Below are positions 1-9,201 of a stretch of 64,000 nucleotides of DNA, piece after piece. Numbering within the stretch: the stretch's first letter is position 1; every line of letters starts with the position of its first letter. The notes beneath the pieces are model-generated. The model saw only the letters and a program-made list of their open reading frames with translations. It was not told the DNA's origin and searched no databases. Source of the stretch: Oscillatoria sp. SIO1A7 (GTDB taxonomy: Bacteria > Cyanobacteriota > Cyanobacteriia > Cyanobacteriales > Laspinemataceae); the NCBI GenBank assembly GCA_010672965.1, contig JAAHFN010000022.1, positions 1 to 64,000 on the forward strand, in the 5' to 3' direction. Both the position numbers and the translations under genes were made by a program.

Positions 1-135
1 TTCAAATCCGGTTAAACAGTCACAGTTTGTAGGGGTTCCCCGTGCCCGCCCCGGCCGCCTCAAACGCTCCCGGGGCGGGCACGGGGAACCCCTACGGAGT
101 TTATTTATAGAACAGCTACGCGGATTTGATATTAG
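1..135. repeat. Family A palindromic repeat (copy 1)
   Basis: The element has outer ends TTCAAATCCGGTTA and GCGGATTTGATATT. Its inner arms are GTAGGGGTTCCCCGTGCCCG and the complementary CGGGCACGGGGAACCCCTAC, so it would fold into a long hairpin. A second copy at 34113-34245 is almost identical in the flanks, and related copies lie at 18328, 23433 and 38903. It has no coding capacity and looks like a MITE-like or extragenic palindrome. Confidence 0.8.
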
Positions 136-270
136 TAACCAGAGTCGGGGAAGTCGATAGAAAAATATACTATAAAAACCTCCGCGTATAGATGCGATCG
201 ATAACATCTCGGCACGGAGGATTCTAAGCTGTCTGGAAAGATCGATCTTTTTAGCAAATATTATCACTGA

Positions 271-2322
271 TTACTTAGCGATCGTCTTTTGCCGTTGCAG
301 CTTGCGTTTGAGCCAGCCAAAACCTATAACTCCTAACCCTGCGACGCTGAAAGGCTCGGGCACTTCTTCAGAGTTTGCAGATCCTAGAGAACTATCCCCA
401 GAAGATGGCTGACCGCTGGCGATAGGAGACGAATCTGGAAACAGGATGCCATTATTAACCTGTGCTGTATTGTCAGAATTATAACCATAGCTAATGCTAG
501 TATCTGGCTGTGTCTCTCCATAAGCTATTGATTCGTTGTTGGGTACTGGATTGAGTATCTGTTCCAGCTCGGCTTCGGTAGTAGGGACGCCGCCAGAGGC
601 CGATGTCCGAGGACCTCCAAGTTCTGTCTCTAGCTGCTCTTGTTCCGCAGCAGCAACTTCCAAGACTTCCTTACGTTTAGCTGCGATTATGTCCCGAATC
701 TCGTCCTCTAAGTTCTGCTTGTCATTCTTGATACCTTTCTGAATATTTTTCTGAGCTGATAGCTCTTTATTGAGAAGCTTGAGTTCTGCCTCCCGTTGCA
801 CGTAGTCTGGACGATCCTCTCGGATCTGAGCTATAATTGCCTTGTAGTTTTTGTTGGCTTTGTCTAGCTTTGCCAGCACATCTCCAGCTTTTATATCATT
901 GATATGCTGCTGAAGATTATGAATTTCAGCTCGGTAAAATTCTATTTTTTCGACTTCGACATCAGTCAATTCATTCCCTTGAGCTTGTTTTTTATTTAGT
1001 TTATTAAGTGCTTTTTGATGTTTGTTTAATTGCTTTTGTAGCTTGCTTTTTAGGGTACCGCGAGCATCAGTATTAATATCGGCTATTTCCTGGGCTAGCT
1101 GCAGGGTGTTCTGCCCTTGGAATGCTAAGTCTTCTCCATCTTTGCGAGTCCAGACCTCTTCTGGAGCAGCAGAAGCCTGCTCTACTGGGGACATGGCATC
1201 CCATTTTTCCTTTTTCTCTATCAAGACTTTTAGAACTTTGTTAGCCTTGGTCAGTTTCTTCTTAAGATTGCTACGTTTCTTGCTAGTATTTTTGAAATCG
1301 TTGGCTGCATAATGCCCGGGGGTAGAGTTCCGGACTCCTTTATTAAGATTGCTTAGAGGCTTAATTTCTTGATTTTTTAAGCGGGCAATCTCGCTGCTAG
1401 CCGCGTCGTTCCGGGTATCAAATTCGGTAAGCTCATCTTCCCAAGTCCAATCAACACCTAGTTCTGCTGCCTGCTCTCGCAAGGGAGCTTGGTACTGGAG
1501 AGCTTTTTTGTCGAACTTGAAAGCTATAGTCTGCTCCCCTGCAAATTGGTTTAAATCAAAATCATTGAGAAGAATGTCATCAAGGCCAAGCATGGCAAAT
1601 CCATCATTCTGGACTTTAGTTCCCTTGGCGATCGTATTGTAGCCCGTACCGACATCTAAGTAGGGATTGTCCCCGGTTAGGTCGCTTGCGTCTAGGTCGC
1701 CGAGGAAGTTAGCCACATCGCTCTTGACTTGGTGGTTCGGATCGTTGTCGATTAAGTTGATATAGTCTTCTACAGTACGATGGCCGAAGTTATTCACTGC
1801 GACACTTTTGGCGGTTACGCCGCTGTAAACACCTGTCTGGCGAACTCCGGATTCATTGCGATCGGCAAAGCGAACTCCAAATAAATTGCCAGAGTTCATG
1901 GTTTGACCAAAAGTATTGTCTAAGCCGCTGCTGAAAAAGATATCCCCCCAGACAACCTGACGGGCATTGCGATCGTAACCGGTTCCCGTCAAGGGAGTGT
2001 TGCCGCTGAGTACGAATACTATCTCATCTTCGGTTTCTTTGCTGGCCATGCCCAAGATGTCGTAGAAAAAACCATCGGTGTTATCCCCTTGGGCATCGTG
2101 GGTGTAGTGCCAGCCGCCGATTTGGGTGTTGTCGTCGATTTGATGGACGATACCGTCGTTATTGCACTCCAAGAATAAGCTGAAGGTGCCCGTTAAACGA
2201 CCCGCTCTGGCTGGTTCCCCGGCCACAAGTAGCAAGCCAATGGTGGCTGCTATTCCTTTAATTCCTCTTTGAAAATTTTTAGCGATCGCTTCCTTATTTT
2301 GAATCCCCAATTGAATTGCCAT
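271..2322 (-). CDS. PEP-CTERM-type surface protein with long coiled-coil centre
   Basis: This 683-residue protein is predicted to be exported and anchored or processed by an exosortase system. An N-terminal signal peptide ends near residue 40 (hydrophobic stretch AATIGLLLVAG, then ARA). The C-terminus carries the PEP-CTERM tripartite signal: VPEPFSVAGLGVIGFGWL followed by a basic tail (KRKLQRQK). Residues about 40-280 form a compact, Asp/Gly-rich domain that looks like the exosortase-dependent surface proteins common in cyanobacteria. Residues about 330-560 are Lys/Glu/Gln-rich and strongly helical, probably coiled coil, and a Ser/Gly/Pro-rich linker precedes the sorting signal. The start at 2322 is preceded by AAGGAATAAGG, a plausible ribosome site. 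No exosortase gene lies in the window. Family membership is from sequence recognition; the function of the central coil is unknown. Confidence 0.8.
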   Translation of the reverse strand: MAIQLGIQNKEAIAKNFQRGIKGIAATIGLLLVAGEPARAGRLTGTFSLFLECNNDGIVHQIDDNTQIGGWHYTHDAQGDNTDGFFYDILGMASKETEDEIVFVLSGNTPLTGTGYDRNARQVVWGDIFFSSGLDNTFGQTMNSGNLFGVRFADRNESGVRQTGVYSGVTAKSVAVNNFGHRTVEDYINLIDNDPNHQVKSDVANFLGDLDASDLTGDNPYLDVGTGYNTIAKGTKVQNDGFAMLGLDDILLNDFDLNQFAGEQTIAFKFDKKALQYQAPLREQAAELGVDWTWEDELTEFDTRNDAASSEIARLKNQEIKPLSNLNKGVRNSTPGHYAANDFKNTSKKRSNLKKKLTKANKVLKVLIEKKEKWDAMSPVEQASAAPEEVWTRKDGEDLAFQGQNTLQLAQEIADINTDARGTLKSKLQKQLNKHQKALNKLNKKQAQGNELTDVEVEKIEFYRAEIHNLQQHINDIKAGDVLAKLDKANKNYKAIIAQIREDRPDYVQREAELKLLNKELSAQKNIQKGIKNDKQNLEDEIRDIIAAKRKEVLEVAAAEQEQLETELGGPRTSASGGVPTTEAELEQILNPVPNNESIAYGETQPDTSISYGYNSDNTAQVNNGILFPDSSPIASGQPSSGDSSLGSANSEEVPEPFSVAGLGVIGFGWLKRKLQRQKTIAK

Positions 2323-2717
2323 TTGACTTGCCTTATTCCTTTTTGAAGTTTGAATCTCTTTGCTTGCTTACCTATCATTGTCTCCTCCTTTACTTCAAAA
2401 AGCATCAGCCAAATAGCGTAATTTATACTTAGAGACATTACTGAAATTATTTATATTTGTTTGTTTTTTTTTCGTAAAATGCCTGAAATGGCCAAGCAAA
2501 CAGCAGAAGCTAAGACCGTGTATTTAGGAGTAAATTAGCGCAATACAAGACAGCATGTTCAGCAGGAACGGCCTTAAATATCCCTATTTGTACTGAGATA
2601 ATATCAATTTTGCTTTAATAGACCCACAAATCTTTTAGGGGTAGCAATGCGTGGCTGCCCCGGTTGGTCTGGGGCGCTCCCGGGGCGGCCACGAGGAATC
2701 CCTACAAATACTGTCAG

Positions 2718-3043
2718 CACTTACGCAAATTGTACAGATGCGCCTTAAGTGTAGGGGTACTCCGGCCGTTGACCCCTACCAGATATACCAGATATAGAGT
2801 GGGAGCATTTCAATTTTGCACGCCCACCGCCTGACGCCTATAGGCGTAAGCCCCGCCTCCGCTCGCGGCTGGCGCGGCTACACAAAACAAGCGCCCTCCG
2901 GGCTGCCCTGTTACAAAAGTGAAATGCTGCCTATAGAGTATAGAGTCGTGCCCAAGGAGGGCATACGGCCGTATGCCCTCCTTGGGCAAGCTCCGCCTAC
3001 GCCCCTACATTTAGGTTTACATGAGACAATTTGCGTAAGTCCT
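2718..3043. repeat. Family B repeat, interrupted by a family D element
   Basis: The ends are CACTTACGCAAATTGT and ACAATTTGCGTAAGTCC, inverted relative to each other. Other family B copies in this window are about 100-125 bp. This one is longer because a family D palindrome (2801-2932) and GTATGCCCTCC/GGAGGGCATAC palindromes lie inside it. Confidence 0.7.
2801..2932. repeat. Family D palindromic repeat (copy 1)
   Basis: It begins GGGAGCATTTCAATTTT and ends CAAAAGTGAAATGCTGCC, with CCGCCTGACGCCTATAGGCG and GGCGCGGCTACACAAA inside. The same element lies within the reading frame of the first TPS gene at 14660-14757. Confidence 0.75.
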
Positions 3044-3063
3044 GGCATAGTAAGTGCATAGTA

Positions 3064-3194
3064 AGGGACTTGCAAGTTAATAATGTACCGGCTATGCCCT
3101 CCTTGGGCAGGCTTTCGCCTACGACAAGCGAGCGCCCGAACGGTGACGGTTAAAGAACACTATTACTGGTACTAAATTTGCTGCGCAAGTCCCT
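3064..3194. repeat. Family C palindromic repeat (copy 1, inverted)
   Basis: The ends are AGGGACTTGCAAGTTAATAA and GCGCAAGTCCCT. Its reverse complement matches 10675-10826 over most of its length and matches the ends and core of 45107-45210, the copy inside a protein-coding gene. Confidence 0.8.
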
Positions 3195-3203
3195 AAGCGC
3201 TTA

Positions 3204-3953
3204 CTAAGCATAAATGCGATCGCTACTGACAGTGGAGAGAGCCTCAACCAAACTGCGGACGCCAGCAATCATGGCTACTTCGCTGTCAAGTCGATTGATA
3301 GCAGCACCGACGCCAACTCCGGCAGCACCAGCAGCGATCGCCATTGGTGCGGTAACGCAGGAAATTCCCGAAGCACAGAGAACCGGCACCGAGACCGCAC
3401 GGGAAATTTCCGAAGCCGCAGCTAAGGTCGGCGCTGCTTTTTCAATCAGTCCCAGAGTACCAGCATGAGCGGGCCGGCTGCTAGCCCCTCCCTCGGTCTG
3501 AATAATATCGGCACCTGCTTCGACCAATTCCTCCGCCAGCTCCTGCTGCTCGTTCATTGCCAAAATATGGGGAACCGTCACTGATAGCGCGATCTCGGGC
3601 AAAAGTTGCCGCGTTTCCCGGGTTAGCTGTAGCACTTGGGCCGCTTCAAAGCGAATCCCCCGAGCGTAGAAGGCATCGAAATTGCCAATTTCAATCAAAT
3701 CCGCACCAGCTTGCACCGCTGCCACGAACTTGTGGGGTTCGACCGCCGAGACGCAAACGGGCAAGTCGGTTAAGTTTTTGGCAAGCTTCACCAACACTGG
3801 GTCGGCGGCGATATCTACAAAAGTGGCACCGCCTCGGTCTGCGGCGCGGACGACATTAGCCACGCGATCGGCGTCAAAATTGGTCAAGCCGCTGATAATT
3901 TTTAGGGCGCGGCGCTCTATCAAGGCTTGCCGCAAGGTTGGAGGCATTGTCAT
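3204..3953 (-). CDS. ycf23: Ycf23/DUF561 family TIM-barrel protein
   Basis: This 249-residue protein is predicted to be a soluble TIM barrel of the DUF561 family, which includes the plastid-encoded Ycf23 of red algae; the biochemical role of the family is not established. The whole sequence matches the family pattern: N-terminal ALKIISGLTNFDADRV, then GGATFVDIAADP, ADLIEIGNFDAFY, IIQTEGG, and near the C-terminus PVLCASGIS and GAAGVGVGAAINRL, a phosphate-binding-like glycine cluster. Length is typical. The start at 3953 has AGAGGA about ten bases upstream; a second in-frame ATG two codons later is possible. It is monocistronic and faces away from the NACHT gene. Confident family call, function unknown. 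Confidence 0.85.
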   Translation of the reverse strand: MTMPPTLRQALIERRALKIISGLTNFDADRVANVVRAADRGGATFVDIAADPVLVKLAKNLTDLPVCVSAVEPHKFVAAVQAGADLIEIGNFDAFYARGIRFEAAQVLQLTRETRQLLPEIALSVTVPHILAMNEQQELAEELVEAGADIIQTEGGASSRPAHAGTLGLIEKAAPTLAAASEISRAVSVPVLCASGISCVTAPMAIAAGAAGVGVGAAINRLDSEVAMIAGVRSLVEALSTVSSDRIYA

Positions 3954-4027
3954 GGTGTTTTCTATCCTCTTACAAAGTTAGAAACATTTTGGCATTGACC
4001 CGACAAAACAGACCAGTGGGTCTGGGC

Positions 4028-4156
4028 TCTTGGGGGCCTCGGGTGTGTGGGGAGTGTGGGAGGTGTGGGGAGTGTGGGGAGTGTGGGAGGTGTGGGAAGT
4101 GTGGGAGCAGAGGGAGCAGGGGAGCAGGGGGAGCAGGGGGAGCAGGGGGAGGGCCC
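4028..4156. repeat. Low-complexity GTGTGGGGA / GGAGCAGGG tract
   Basis: Iterated GTGTGGGGAG, GTGTGGGAG and GAGCAGGGG units. It is open in one frame and fuses to the NACHT gene downstream, producing a Trp/Val/Gly-rich N-terminus that is almost certainly not native. Similar tracts occur at 10160, 20230, 30720, 31850 and 59185. Confidence 0.8.
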
Positions 4157-4209
4157 TAAAAGTTTTGGCTCAGTTCTTAATTCCCAAAGTTCTTCAGGAC
4201 TGGAGCAAA

Positions 4210-6321
4210 ATGTCCATATATAGTGTTTGTAGGGGCAATCCCCCCGCGATTCTCCTTACGGAGACGCTATGCGCTTGCGCGCAGGCTCCGCCAACGCGAA
4301 CGCCCCGATTGGCTTGGGGCGGGCACGATCGCAGTCGCACCCCCGCAGAGACAAGGCGCGATCGCCAGCTCCAGAATTTACAAGAAAGTATTGCCCAAAT
4401 TAGCGAAAAGCTCGCCGGTCTGGCCAGCCTCGCAGAAATTAAAGGAGAAATCCGTCAATACCTGGCTCTTCTGGCAGGCAATAATAGCCAAAAGTCATTC
4501 TCGGAAACGGCCTTCTCGGAAACGGATTTTGTCCGGCAACTGCGCGATTGGTTTGAGGCTTTATACGAATTTGAGGCAGACGAAGTTTGGGCAGAAGACT
4601 ATTTTGAATGGACGATACAAGTTCCGTCGCGGCACGGCTACGATCGCATATTAGTGCGGGGCGTCGAGGGAGAAGCCAATATCAACCATCTCAATGCCCT
4701 GCGCGATTCGGTGAAGGCGCGCAACACCGATGAAGGCTGGCTGGTAGCGCCGAGTCGGGTTTCTCAGGTGGCTCGGAATGCAGTAGAAAAAGATAGAAGA
4801 TTTTTTTGCTACAGTTTTGACGAACTAATCGACGAAGCGGCGGACTTTAGGGGCTATCTCGATTGGCTGGAGACCGAGGTAAAGCGCCAAGAAATCGATA
4901 CCCTCTATGTGCCTCTGGCTTGTACTAAAGAAGAAATCGACCCAAAAACCAAGCGCAGTTTGGGCAAAAGTCGCTATGACGGGCAAAATGGCTGGATAGA
5001 TCGCTACCTTAACCAATGGCTCGACGACCCCGCCAAAGAGCATATCTCTATTTTGGGAGAATTCGGAACTGGCAAAACTTGGTTTGTCCTCCATTATGCG
5101 TGGCAAGCAGTGCAGAAATATCGCGAGGCCAAAGCCGAGGGGAGCAAGCTGCCCCGCCTGCCTTTGGTAATTCCCCTGCGCGACTATGCCAAGGCAGTCA
5201 CTGTCGAATCGCTTTTTTCCGAATTTTTCTTCCGCAAGCATAAGATACGCCTGCCCAGTTACGGTGCTTTCGAGCAACTGAACCGCATGGGCAAACTGCT
5301 GCTAATTTTTGATGGCTTTGACGAAATGGCCGCCAAAGTGGATCGCCAGCTAACGATTAATAATTTTTGGGAATTGACCAAAGTAGTAGTGCCCGGTTCC
5401 AAAGCTATCCTCACTTGTCGTACCGAGCATTTTCCCGAAGCCCAAGAAGGACGGGAGATTCTCAGCGCCGGTAGGGGCGATTCGCGAATCGCTCCTACCG
5501 GCAACCTCAGACGGGAATCGCCCCAGTTCGAGGTACTGGAACTGGAAAAACTTAACAACGAGCAAATCCGGGCGGTGCTTTCCAAGCGAGGAAAAAAGCC
5601 GGAAACCATCGCCAAAATTATGGCCAATCCCGAATTGCTGGATTTAGCCCGTCGTCCGGTAATGGTCGGCTTGATTCTGGAAGCCCTGCCGGATATCGAG
5701 TCTGGCAAGCCAGTGGATTTAGCTCGGGTTTATCTCTATGCCGTGCGTCGCAAAATAGAACGGGATATTAAAACCGAGCGCACCTTTACCTCGATGGCGG
5801 ATAAGCTCTATTTCCTCTGCGAGCTAGCCTGGGAAATGCTATCGAGCGATCGAATGAGCCTCAACTATCGCGATTTTCCCGACCGGATTCGCCGCTGTTT
5901 TGCCCAGGAAGTGCAGGAGCAAAAAGACTTAGACCACTGGCATTACGACATGATGGGTCAGACCATGCTGATCCGCAATGCCGACGGCGACTATTCTCCC
6001 GCCCATCGTTCCCTGTTGGAATTTTTTGTAGCTTATAAATTAGCAGCGCAATTGGCTATCTTAGCGCCGGACTTTGCCGAAGTCGCTACTATTTCATTTG
6101 CGGATAACTTGCGCGATACCTTCGGCAAAGCTCCCCTGACCAAAGCCGTGCTGGATTTATTGCTGCCCATGCTCGACCCCGAGACAAGCAAACAGCGGCT
6201 TCACTTGCAATCATTTTGCTACAGCAGTGGCCATAAACTTAAACCGTTTATTTGCTTGGTGGCAGGAAGTACCCGTTGCAAGGAGCCGGACTTCTCGTTT
6301 TGCTCGTCTGTCTGCACTTGA
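4210..6321 (+). CDS. NACHT ATPase with N-terminal nuclease-like domain; both ends look decayed
   Basis: The core is a STAND/NACHT NTPase: Walker A GEFGTGKTW (nt 5056-5082), Walker B LLLIFDGFDEMA (about 5296-5331), then a TCRTEHF sensor-like motif and a winged-helix-like region ending HRSLLEFFVAYKLA. Residues encoded from about 4520 to 4830 (DWFEALYEF, YDRILVRGVEGE, DEGWLVAPSRVS) resemble a restriction-endonuclease-like domain found before NACHT in cyanobacterial proteins that usually end in pentapeptide repeats. Two oddities stand out. No convincing native start exists: the frame is open back through repeat DNA, with ATG codons only at 4030 and 4210, while conserved sequence begins near 4366 (QLQNLQESIAQ). 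The C-terminus leaves the family pattern after LLLPMLDPETSKQR and stops with an unrelated Cys-rich tail, so pentapeptide repeats are missing. It also contains a palindrome (5468-5501). It may be expressed from 4210 or be a pseudogene in progress. Confidence 0.65.
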   Translation: MSIYSVCRGNPPAILLTETLCACAQAPPTRTPRLAWGGHDRSRTPAETRRDRQLQNLQESIAQISEKLAGLASLAEIKGEIRQYLALLAGNNSQKSFSETAFSETDFVRQLRDWFEALYEFEADEVWAEDYFEWTIQVPSRHGYDRILVRGVEGEANINHLNALRDSVKARNTDEGWLVAPSRVSQVARNAVEKDRRFFCYSFDELIDEAADFRGYLDWLETEVKRQEIDTLYVPLACTKEEIDPKTKRSLGKSRYDGQNGWIDRYLNQWLDDPAKEHISILGEFGTGKTWFVLHYAWQAVQKYREAKAEGSKLPRLPLVIPLRDYAKAVTVESLFSEFFFRKHKIRLPSYGAFEQLNRMGKLLLIFDGFDEMAAKVDRQLTINNFWELTKVVVPGSKAILTCRTEHFPEAQEGREILSAGRGDSRIAPTGNLRRESPQFEVLELEKLNNEQIRAVLSKRGKKPETIAKIMANPELLDLARRPVMVGLILEALPDIESGKPVDLARVYLYAVRRKIERDIKTERTFTSMADKLYFLCELAWEMLSSDRMSLNYRDFPDRIRRCFAQEVQEQKDLDHWHYDMMGQTMLIRNADGDYSPAHRSLLEFFVAYKLAAQLAILAPDFAEVATISFADNLRDTFGKAPLTKAVLDLLLPMLDPETSKQRLHLQSFCYSSGHKLKPFICLVAGSTRCKEPDFSFCSSVCT
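4224..4368. repeat. Repeat patch at the 5' end of the NACHT gene
   Basis: It begins GTTTGTAGGGGCAATCCCCC and runs through CTCCTTACGGAGACGCTATG and AGGCTCCGCCAACGCG to GGGGCGGGCACGATCGC. These blocks recur elsewhere in the window. It lies directly before the first conserved codons of the NACHT gene and seems to have replaced or displaced its original start. Confidence 0.6.
5468..5501. repeat. 34-bp near-perfect palindrome inside the NACHT gene
   Basis: The arms CCGGTAGGGGCGATTCG and CGAATCGCTCCTACCGG differ from perfect complementarity at one position. It is read as GRGDSRIAPTG between ILSA and [25 protein letters not shown] cores of this kind are common in the intergenic repeats here, so this looks like an intragenic insertion in a surface loop. 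Confidence 0.75.
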
Positions 6322-6380
6322 ATTGTTTTCACGGTATCTGGGGGGTCATCACCATCATTCGCCACCAGTATCCAGGAGTT

Positions 6381-6490
6381 GTAGGGGTAGGGGCGAATGG
6401 CATTCGCCCTCCCGGGCAGGAGCATTCGCCCTCCCGGCGGGCAGGCGGGAGCCCCAGAGGGCAGGCGGGAGCCAACGCCTACGCCCCTAC
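6381..6490. repeat. GTAGGGG palindromic repeat cluster
   Basis: It starts GTAGGGGTAGGGGCGAATGG, includes repeated GGGCAGGCGGGAGCC units, and ends GCCTACGCCCCTAC. It fills the gap between the NACHT gene and dnaK. Confidence 0.7.
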
Positions 6491-6531
6491 AAACAAGAGT
6501 GTCCTAAGCCGCCTTAGTAGTACAATAAAAC

Positions 6532-6559
6532 AAAAAAGAGCAGGCTTATAAGCCCACTC
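6532..6559 (-). terminator. Probable Rho-independent terminator of dnaK
   Basis: On the minus strand, GAGTGGGCTTATAAGCC continues into TGCTC and then a run of T residues. The stem has two internal mismatches. It sits about 30 bases after the dnaK stop codon. Confidence 0.6.
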
Positions 6560-6588
6560 CCAATTAATAAAAAACTTGATGGTTGTTT

Positions 6589-8502
6589 CTATTTGGTTTC
6601 GGAGAACTCAGCATCAATTACATCGTCTTCGCCGCCGCTAGAAGAACCACCAGGAGTGCCGCCATCGTCGCCGTCAGGGGCTCCTGTAGGAGCAGCGCCT
6701 TCACCTTGTTGGTAGATACTGCTGCCAATGTTGTATAGAGTTTGTTGCAGTTCTTCGGTCGTTGACTTCATGCGATCGTAGTCTTCTTTTGCGATCGCAT
6801 CCTTGAGGTCGGACACCAAACCATCTACCTTGCTCTTATCGTCAGCAGAGACCTTATCGCCCAGCTCGTTCATCTGCTTCTCGGCTTGGTAAGCCAAAGA
6901 ATCTGCTTGGTTCTTCAGGTCTATCTTCTCGCGGCGTTCTTGGTCTGCCTCGGCATTCGCTTCTGCTTCCTGAACCATCCGATCCACTTCATCGGAGGGC
7001 AGAGTAGAAGCGCCAGTAATGCTAATCGACTGCTCCTTACCAGTTCCTTTATCTTTGGCGTTGACATTCAGGATGCCATTAGCATCAATATCAAAAGTCA
7101 CCTCAATTTGAGGTACGCCACGGGGTGCTGGGGGAATTCCATCCAAGCGGAAAGTACCCAAGCTCTTGTTATCCGTTGACATTTCCCGCTCCCCTTGGAG
7201 AACGTGGATTTCCACATTGGTTTGGCCATCAACGGCGGTAGAGAATACCTCTGATTTCTTGGTAGGAATAGTGGTATTGCGAGGGATAATCTTGGTCATA
7301 ACGCCGCCCAAGGTTTCTACACCCAGAGACAGGGGAGTAACGTCTAGCAGCAAGATATCCTTCACTTCGCCAGACAGCACCCCTGCTTGAATTGCAGCGC
7401 CCACGGCCACCACTTCATCGGGGTTAACAGTCTCGTTGGCTTCCTTGCCCAGAACCCGCTTGACCAACTCTTTTACTGCGGGAATCCGAGTAGAGCCGCC
7501 AACCAGAACCACTTGGTCTATACTGCCGGTCTGTAGTTTGGCGTCTTTGATAGCTTGCTTGACGGGGATACTGCAGCGATCGATTAAATCGCTGCACATG
7601 CTTTCAAACTGAGCCCGAGTTAAAGTTAAATCTAAATGCTTTGGCCCGTCTTGGGTAGCAGTGATAAAGGGCAGATTAATTTCCGCTTGGGTAACGCCAG
7701 ACAATTCGATTTTGGCTTTTTCCGCCGCTTCGGTCAAGCGTTGCAGGGCTTGCTTGTCTTTGCGCAGGTCTATCCCTTCATTTTTATTAAATTCTGCGGC
7801 GAGAAAGTCCACAATTTTCTTATCGAAGTCATCGCCACCTAGGTGAGTATCTCCAGATGTGGCCAATACTTCAAAGACGCCATCGCCTACTTCCAGGATG
7901 GATACGTCGAAGGTGCCGCCGCCCAAGTCAAAAACGAGGATGGTTTCGTTGCTCTTCTTGTCTAAGCCGTAAGCCAGAGAAGCGGCGGTGGGTTCGTTGA
8001 TAATCCGCTTGACTTCAATCCCGGCAATTTTGCCTGCGTCTTTAGTAGCTTGGCGTTGAGAGTCGTTGAAGTAAGCCGGAACGGTAATTACTGCTTCGGT
8101 TACGGTTTGTCCCAGATATTTGCTGGCGTCTTCGACTAGCTTGCGCAATACCTGAGCGGAAATTTCCTCGGGAGCGAATTGCTTGCCCTGAGAGGGGCAG
8201 TCCAGTCTAACGTTGCCACTAGAGTTGAGGACTTTGTAGGAAACTTCTGTGGTTTCGTGGGTTACTTCGTCAAACCGACGGCCAATGAATCGCTTAACAG
8301 AATAAAAGGTGTTTTCTGGGTTCATTACCCCTTGACGCTTGGCGATTTGACCGACTAGGCGATCGCCATTTTTGGCATAGCCTACCACCGAGGCAGTCGT
8401 CCGAAACCCTTCAGCATTAGCGATTACAGTGGGTTTGCCTCCTTCCATCACGGCCACGCAAGAGTTCGTCGTTCCCAGGTCAATTCCAACAACTTTACCC
8501 AT
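6589..8502 (-). CDS. dnaK: Hsp70 molecular chaperone DnaK
   Basis: This is a 637-residue ATP-dependent chaperone working with DnaJ and GrpE co-chaperones in the cytoplasm. The ATPase domain starts [15 protein letters not shown], with phosphate-binding [16 protein letters not shown] and adenosine-binding [13 protein letters not shown], and the linker is [13 protein letters not shown]. The substrate-binding domain ([24 protein letters not shown]) and a helical lid follow. The C-terminus is Gly/Asp-rich and ends [12 protein letters not shown], close to the conserved EVIDAEF tail. Length is that of a canonical DnaK. TTGGAG lies upstream of the start. Cyanobacteria have several DnaK paralogues; the full-length sequence and standard tail suggest the general-purpose type (DnaK2-like). 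No dnaJ or grpE is adjacent. Confidence 0.95.
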   Translation of the reverse strand: MGKVVGIDLGTTNSCVAVMEGGKPTVIANAEGFRTTASVVGYAKNGDRLVGQIAKRQGVMNPENTFYSVKRFIGRRFDEVTHETTEVSYKVLNSSGNVRLDCPSQGKQFAPEEISAQVLRKLVEDASKYLGQTVTEAVITVPAYFNDSQRQATKDAGKIAGIEVKRIINEPTAASLAYGLDKKSNETILVFDLGGGTFDVSILEVGDGVFEVLATSGDTHLGGDDFDKKIVDFLAAEFNKNEGIDLRKDKQALQRLTEAAEKAKIELSGVTQAEINLPFITATQDGPKHLDLTLTRAQFESMCSDLIDRCSIPVKQAIKDAKLQTGSIDQVVLVGGSTRIPAVKELVKRVLGKEANETVNPDEVVAVGAAIQAGVLSGEVKDILLLDVTPLSLGVETLGGVMTKIIPRNTTIPTKKSEVFSTAVDGQTNVEIHVLQGEREMSTDNKSLGTFRLDGIPPAPRGVPQIEVTFDIDANGILNVNAKDKGTGKEQSISITGASTLPSDEVDRMVQEAEANAEADQERREKIDLKNQADSLAYQAEKQMNELGDKVSADDKSKVDGLVSDLKDAIAKEDYDRMKSTTEELQQTLYNIGSSIYQQGEGAAPTGAPDGDDGGTPGGSSSGGEDDVIDAEFSETK

Positions 8503-9201
8503 GTTTTATTTCAACTCCAATTACTACGCAATTTTTTAAGCTGGCAAGGGACCTTATAGCATTCCGAGCAAACCGCTCGCTATAGCTTTCTTTCCTGCTA
8601 CCTCGCAATCGGGATTGCGGGTCTGGAACGCGAAACATACCAGCTCGAATTATTTTATTGCCTACTGTTATATATGGTGTGCCCCCTTTGCCCGGTTATG
8701 AAGGGGTATTTGCCGAACCTAGCTTGGGACGGTTTCCGCAAAAATGGCCATTGGGGCATAGGGCATGGGGCATTGGGCATGGGGCATTAGGCATGGGGCA
8801 TTGGGCATGGGGCATTAGGCATGGGGCATTGGGCATTGGGCATTGGGCATTGGGCATTGGGCATTGGGCATTGGGCATTGGGCATGGGCATTAAGCATTG
8901 GGCAACTGTAGGGATTTTCCGGCCGTAAGCTCTATGCTCTCCTTGGGCAGGCTACGCCAAAGGCTTTGCGCATAGGCATGTCCCGAGGCTGTCGAGGGAG
9001 CCCTCCGAGCGTGCTTTTCATATCGCGACAGCGAAACGCTCCTATTCCAGCTACTCCACCCCCTTGTTATTCAATACCTCTGAGTTAGCTGTAAATTGGG
9101 ACCAATAGAAGGCTGAAACACGGTATTTTGCCGTTTACGATCTATGCCCAATGCCCAATGCCCGATGCCCAATGCCCCATGCCCAATGCCCCATGCCCAA
9201 A
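8503..9201. other. Intergenic region: dnaK upstream and 7-mer arrays
   Basis: No gene is evident. The 150 bases next to dnaK are unique and presumably carry its promoter; I could not identify a CIRCE-type inverted repeat. From about 8748 to 8903 the sequence is an array of CATTGGG/CATGGGG 7-mers. GC-rich palindromic blocks (8905-9050) follow, then a second array in the opposite orientation (9143-9199). Confidence 0.75.
8748..8903. repeat. 7-mer tandem array (GGGCATT / GGGCATG)
   Basis: About twenty consecutive or near-consecutive copies of a heptamer, mostly GGGCATT with GGGCATG and AGGCATG variants. Heptameric short tandem repeats (STRR class) are known in cyanobacteria. Arrays of the same unit or its complement occur at 9143-9199, 36060-36192, 37080-37122, 37339-37378 and 41483-41519. 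Confidence 0.85.

Larger units (their letters stand above)
2323..3203. other. Intergenic region filled with nested repeats
   Basis: No gene is evident. The first 300 bases are AT-rich and unique and probably hold the promoter of the PEP-CTERM gene. From about 2630 the sequence is a mosaic of GTAGGGG-type repeats, a family B element (2718-3043) with a family D element nested in it (2801-2932), and a family C element (3064-3194). Confidence 0.75.

Noticed and set aside
2250-2438. 62-codon minus-strand frame overlapping the start of the PEP-CTERM gene
   Set aside because: It overlaps the signal-peptide codons in another frame and has a composition typical of AT-rich upstream DNA.
2816-3061. 81-codon plus-strand frame in the 2.8-3.0 kb repeats
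   Set aside because: It consists entirely of family D and GTATGCCCTCC repeat sequence.
4030-4209. Upstream start for the NACHT protein at 4030
   Set aside because: The Trp/Val/Gly-rich leader is a low-complexity GTGTGGGGA tract; conserved sequence starts far downstream.
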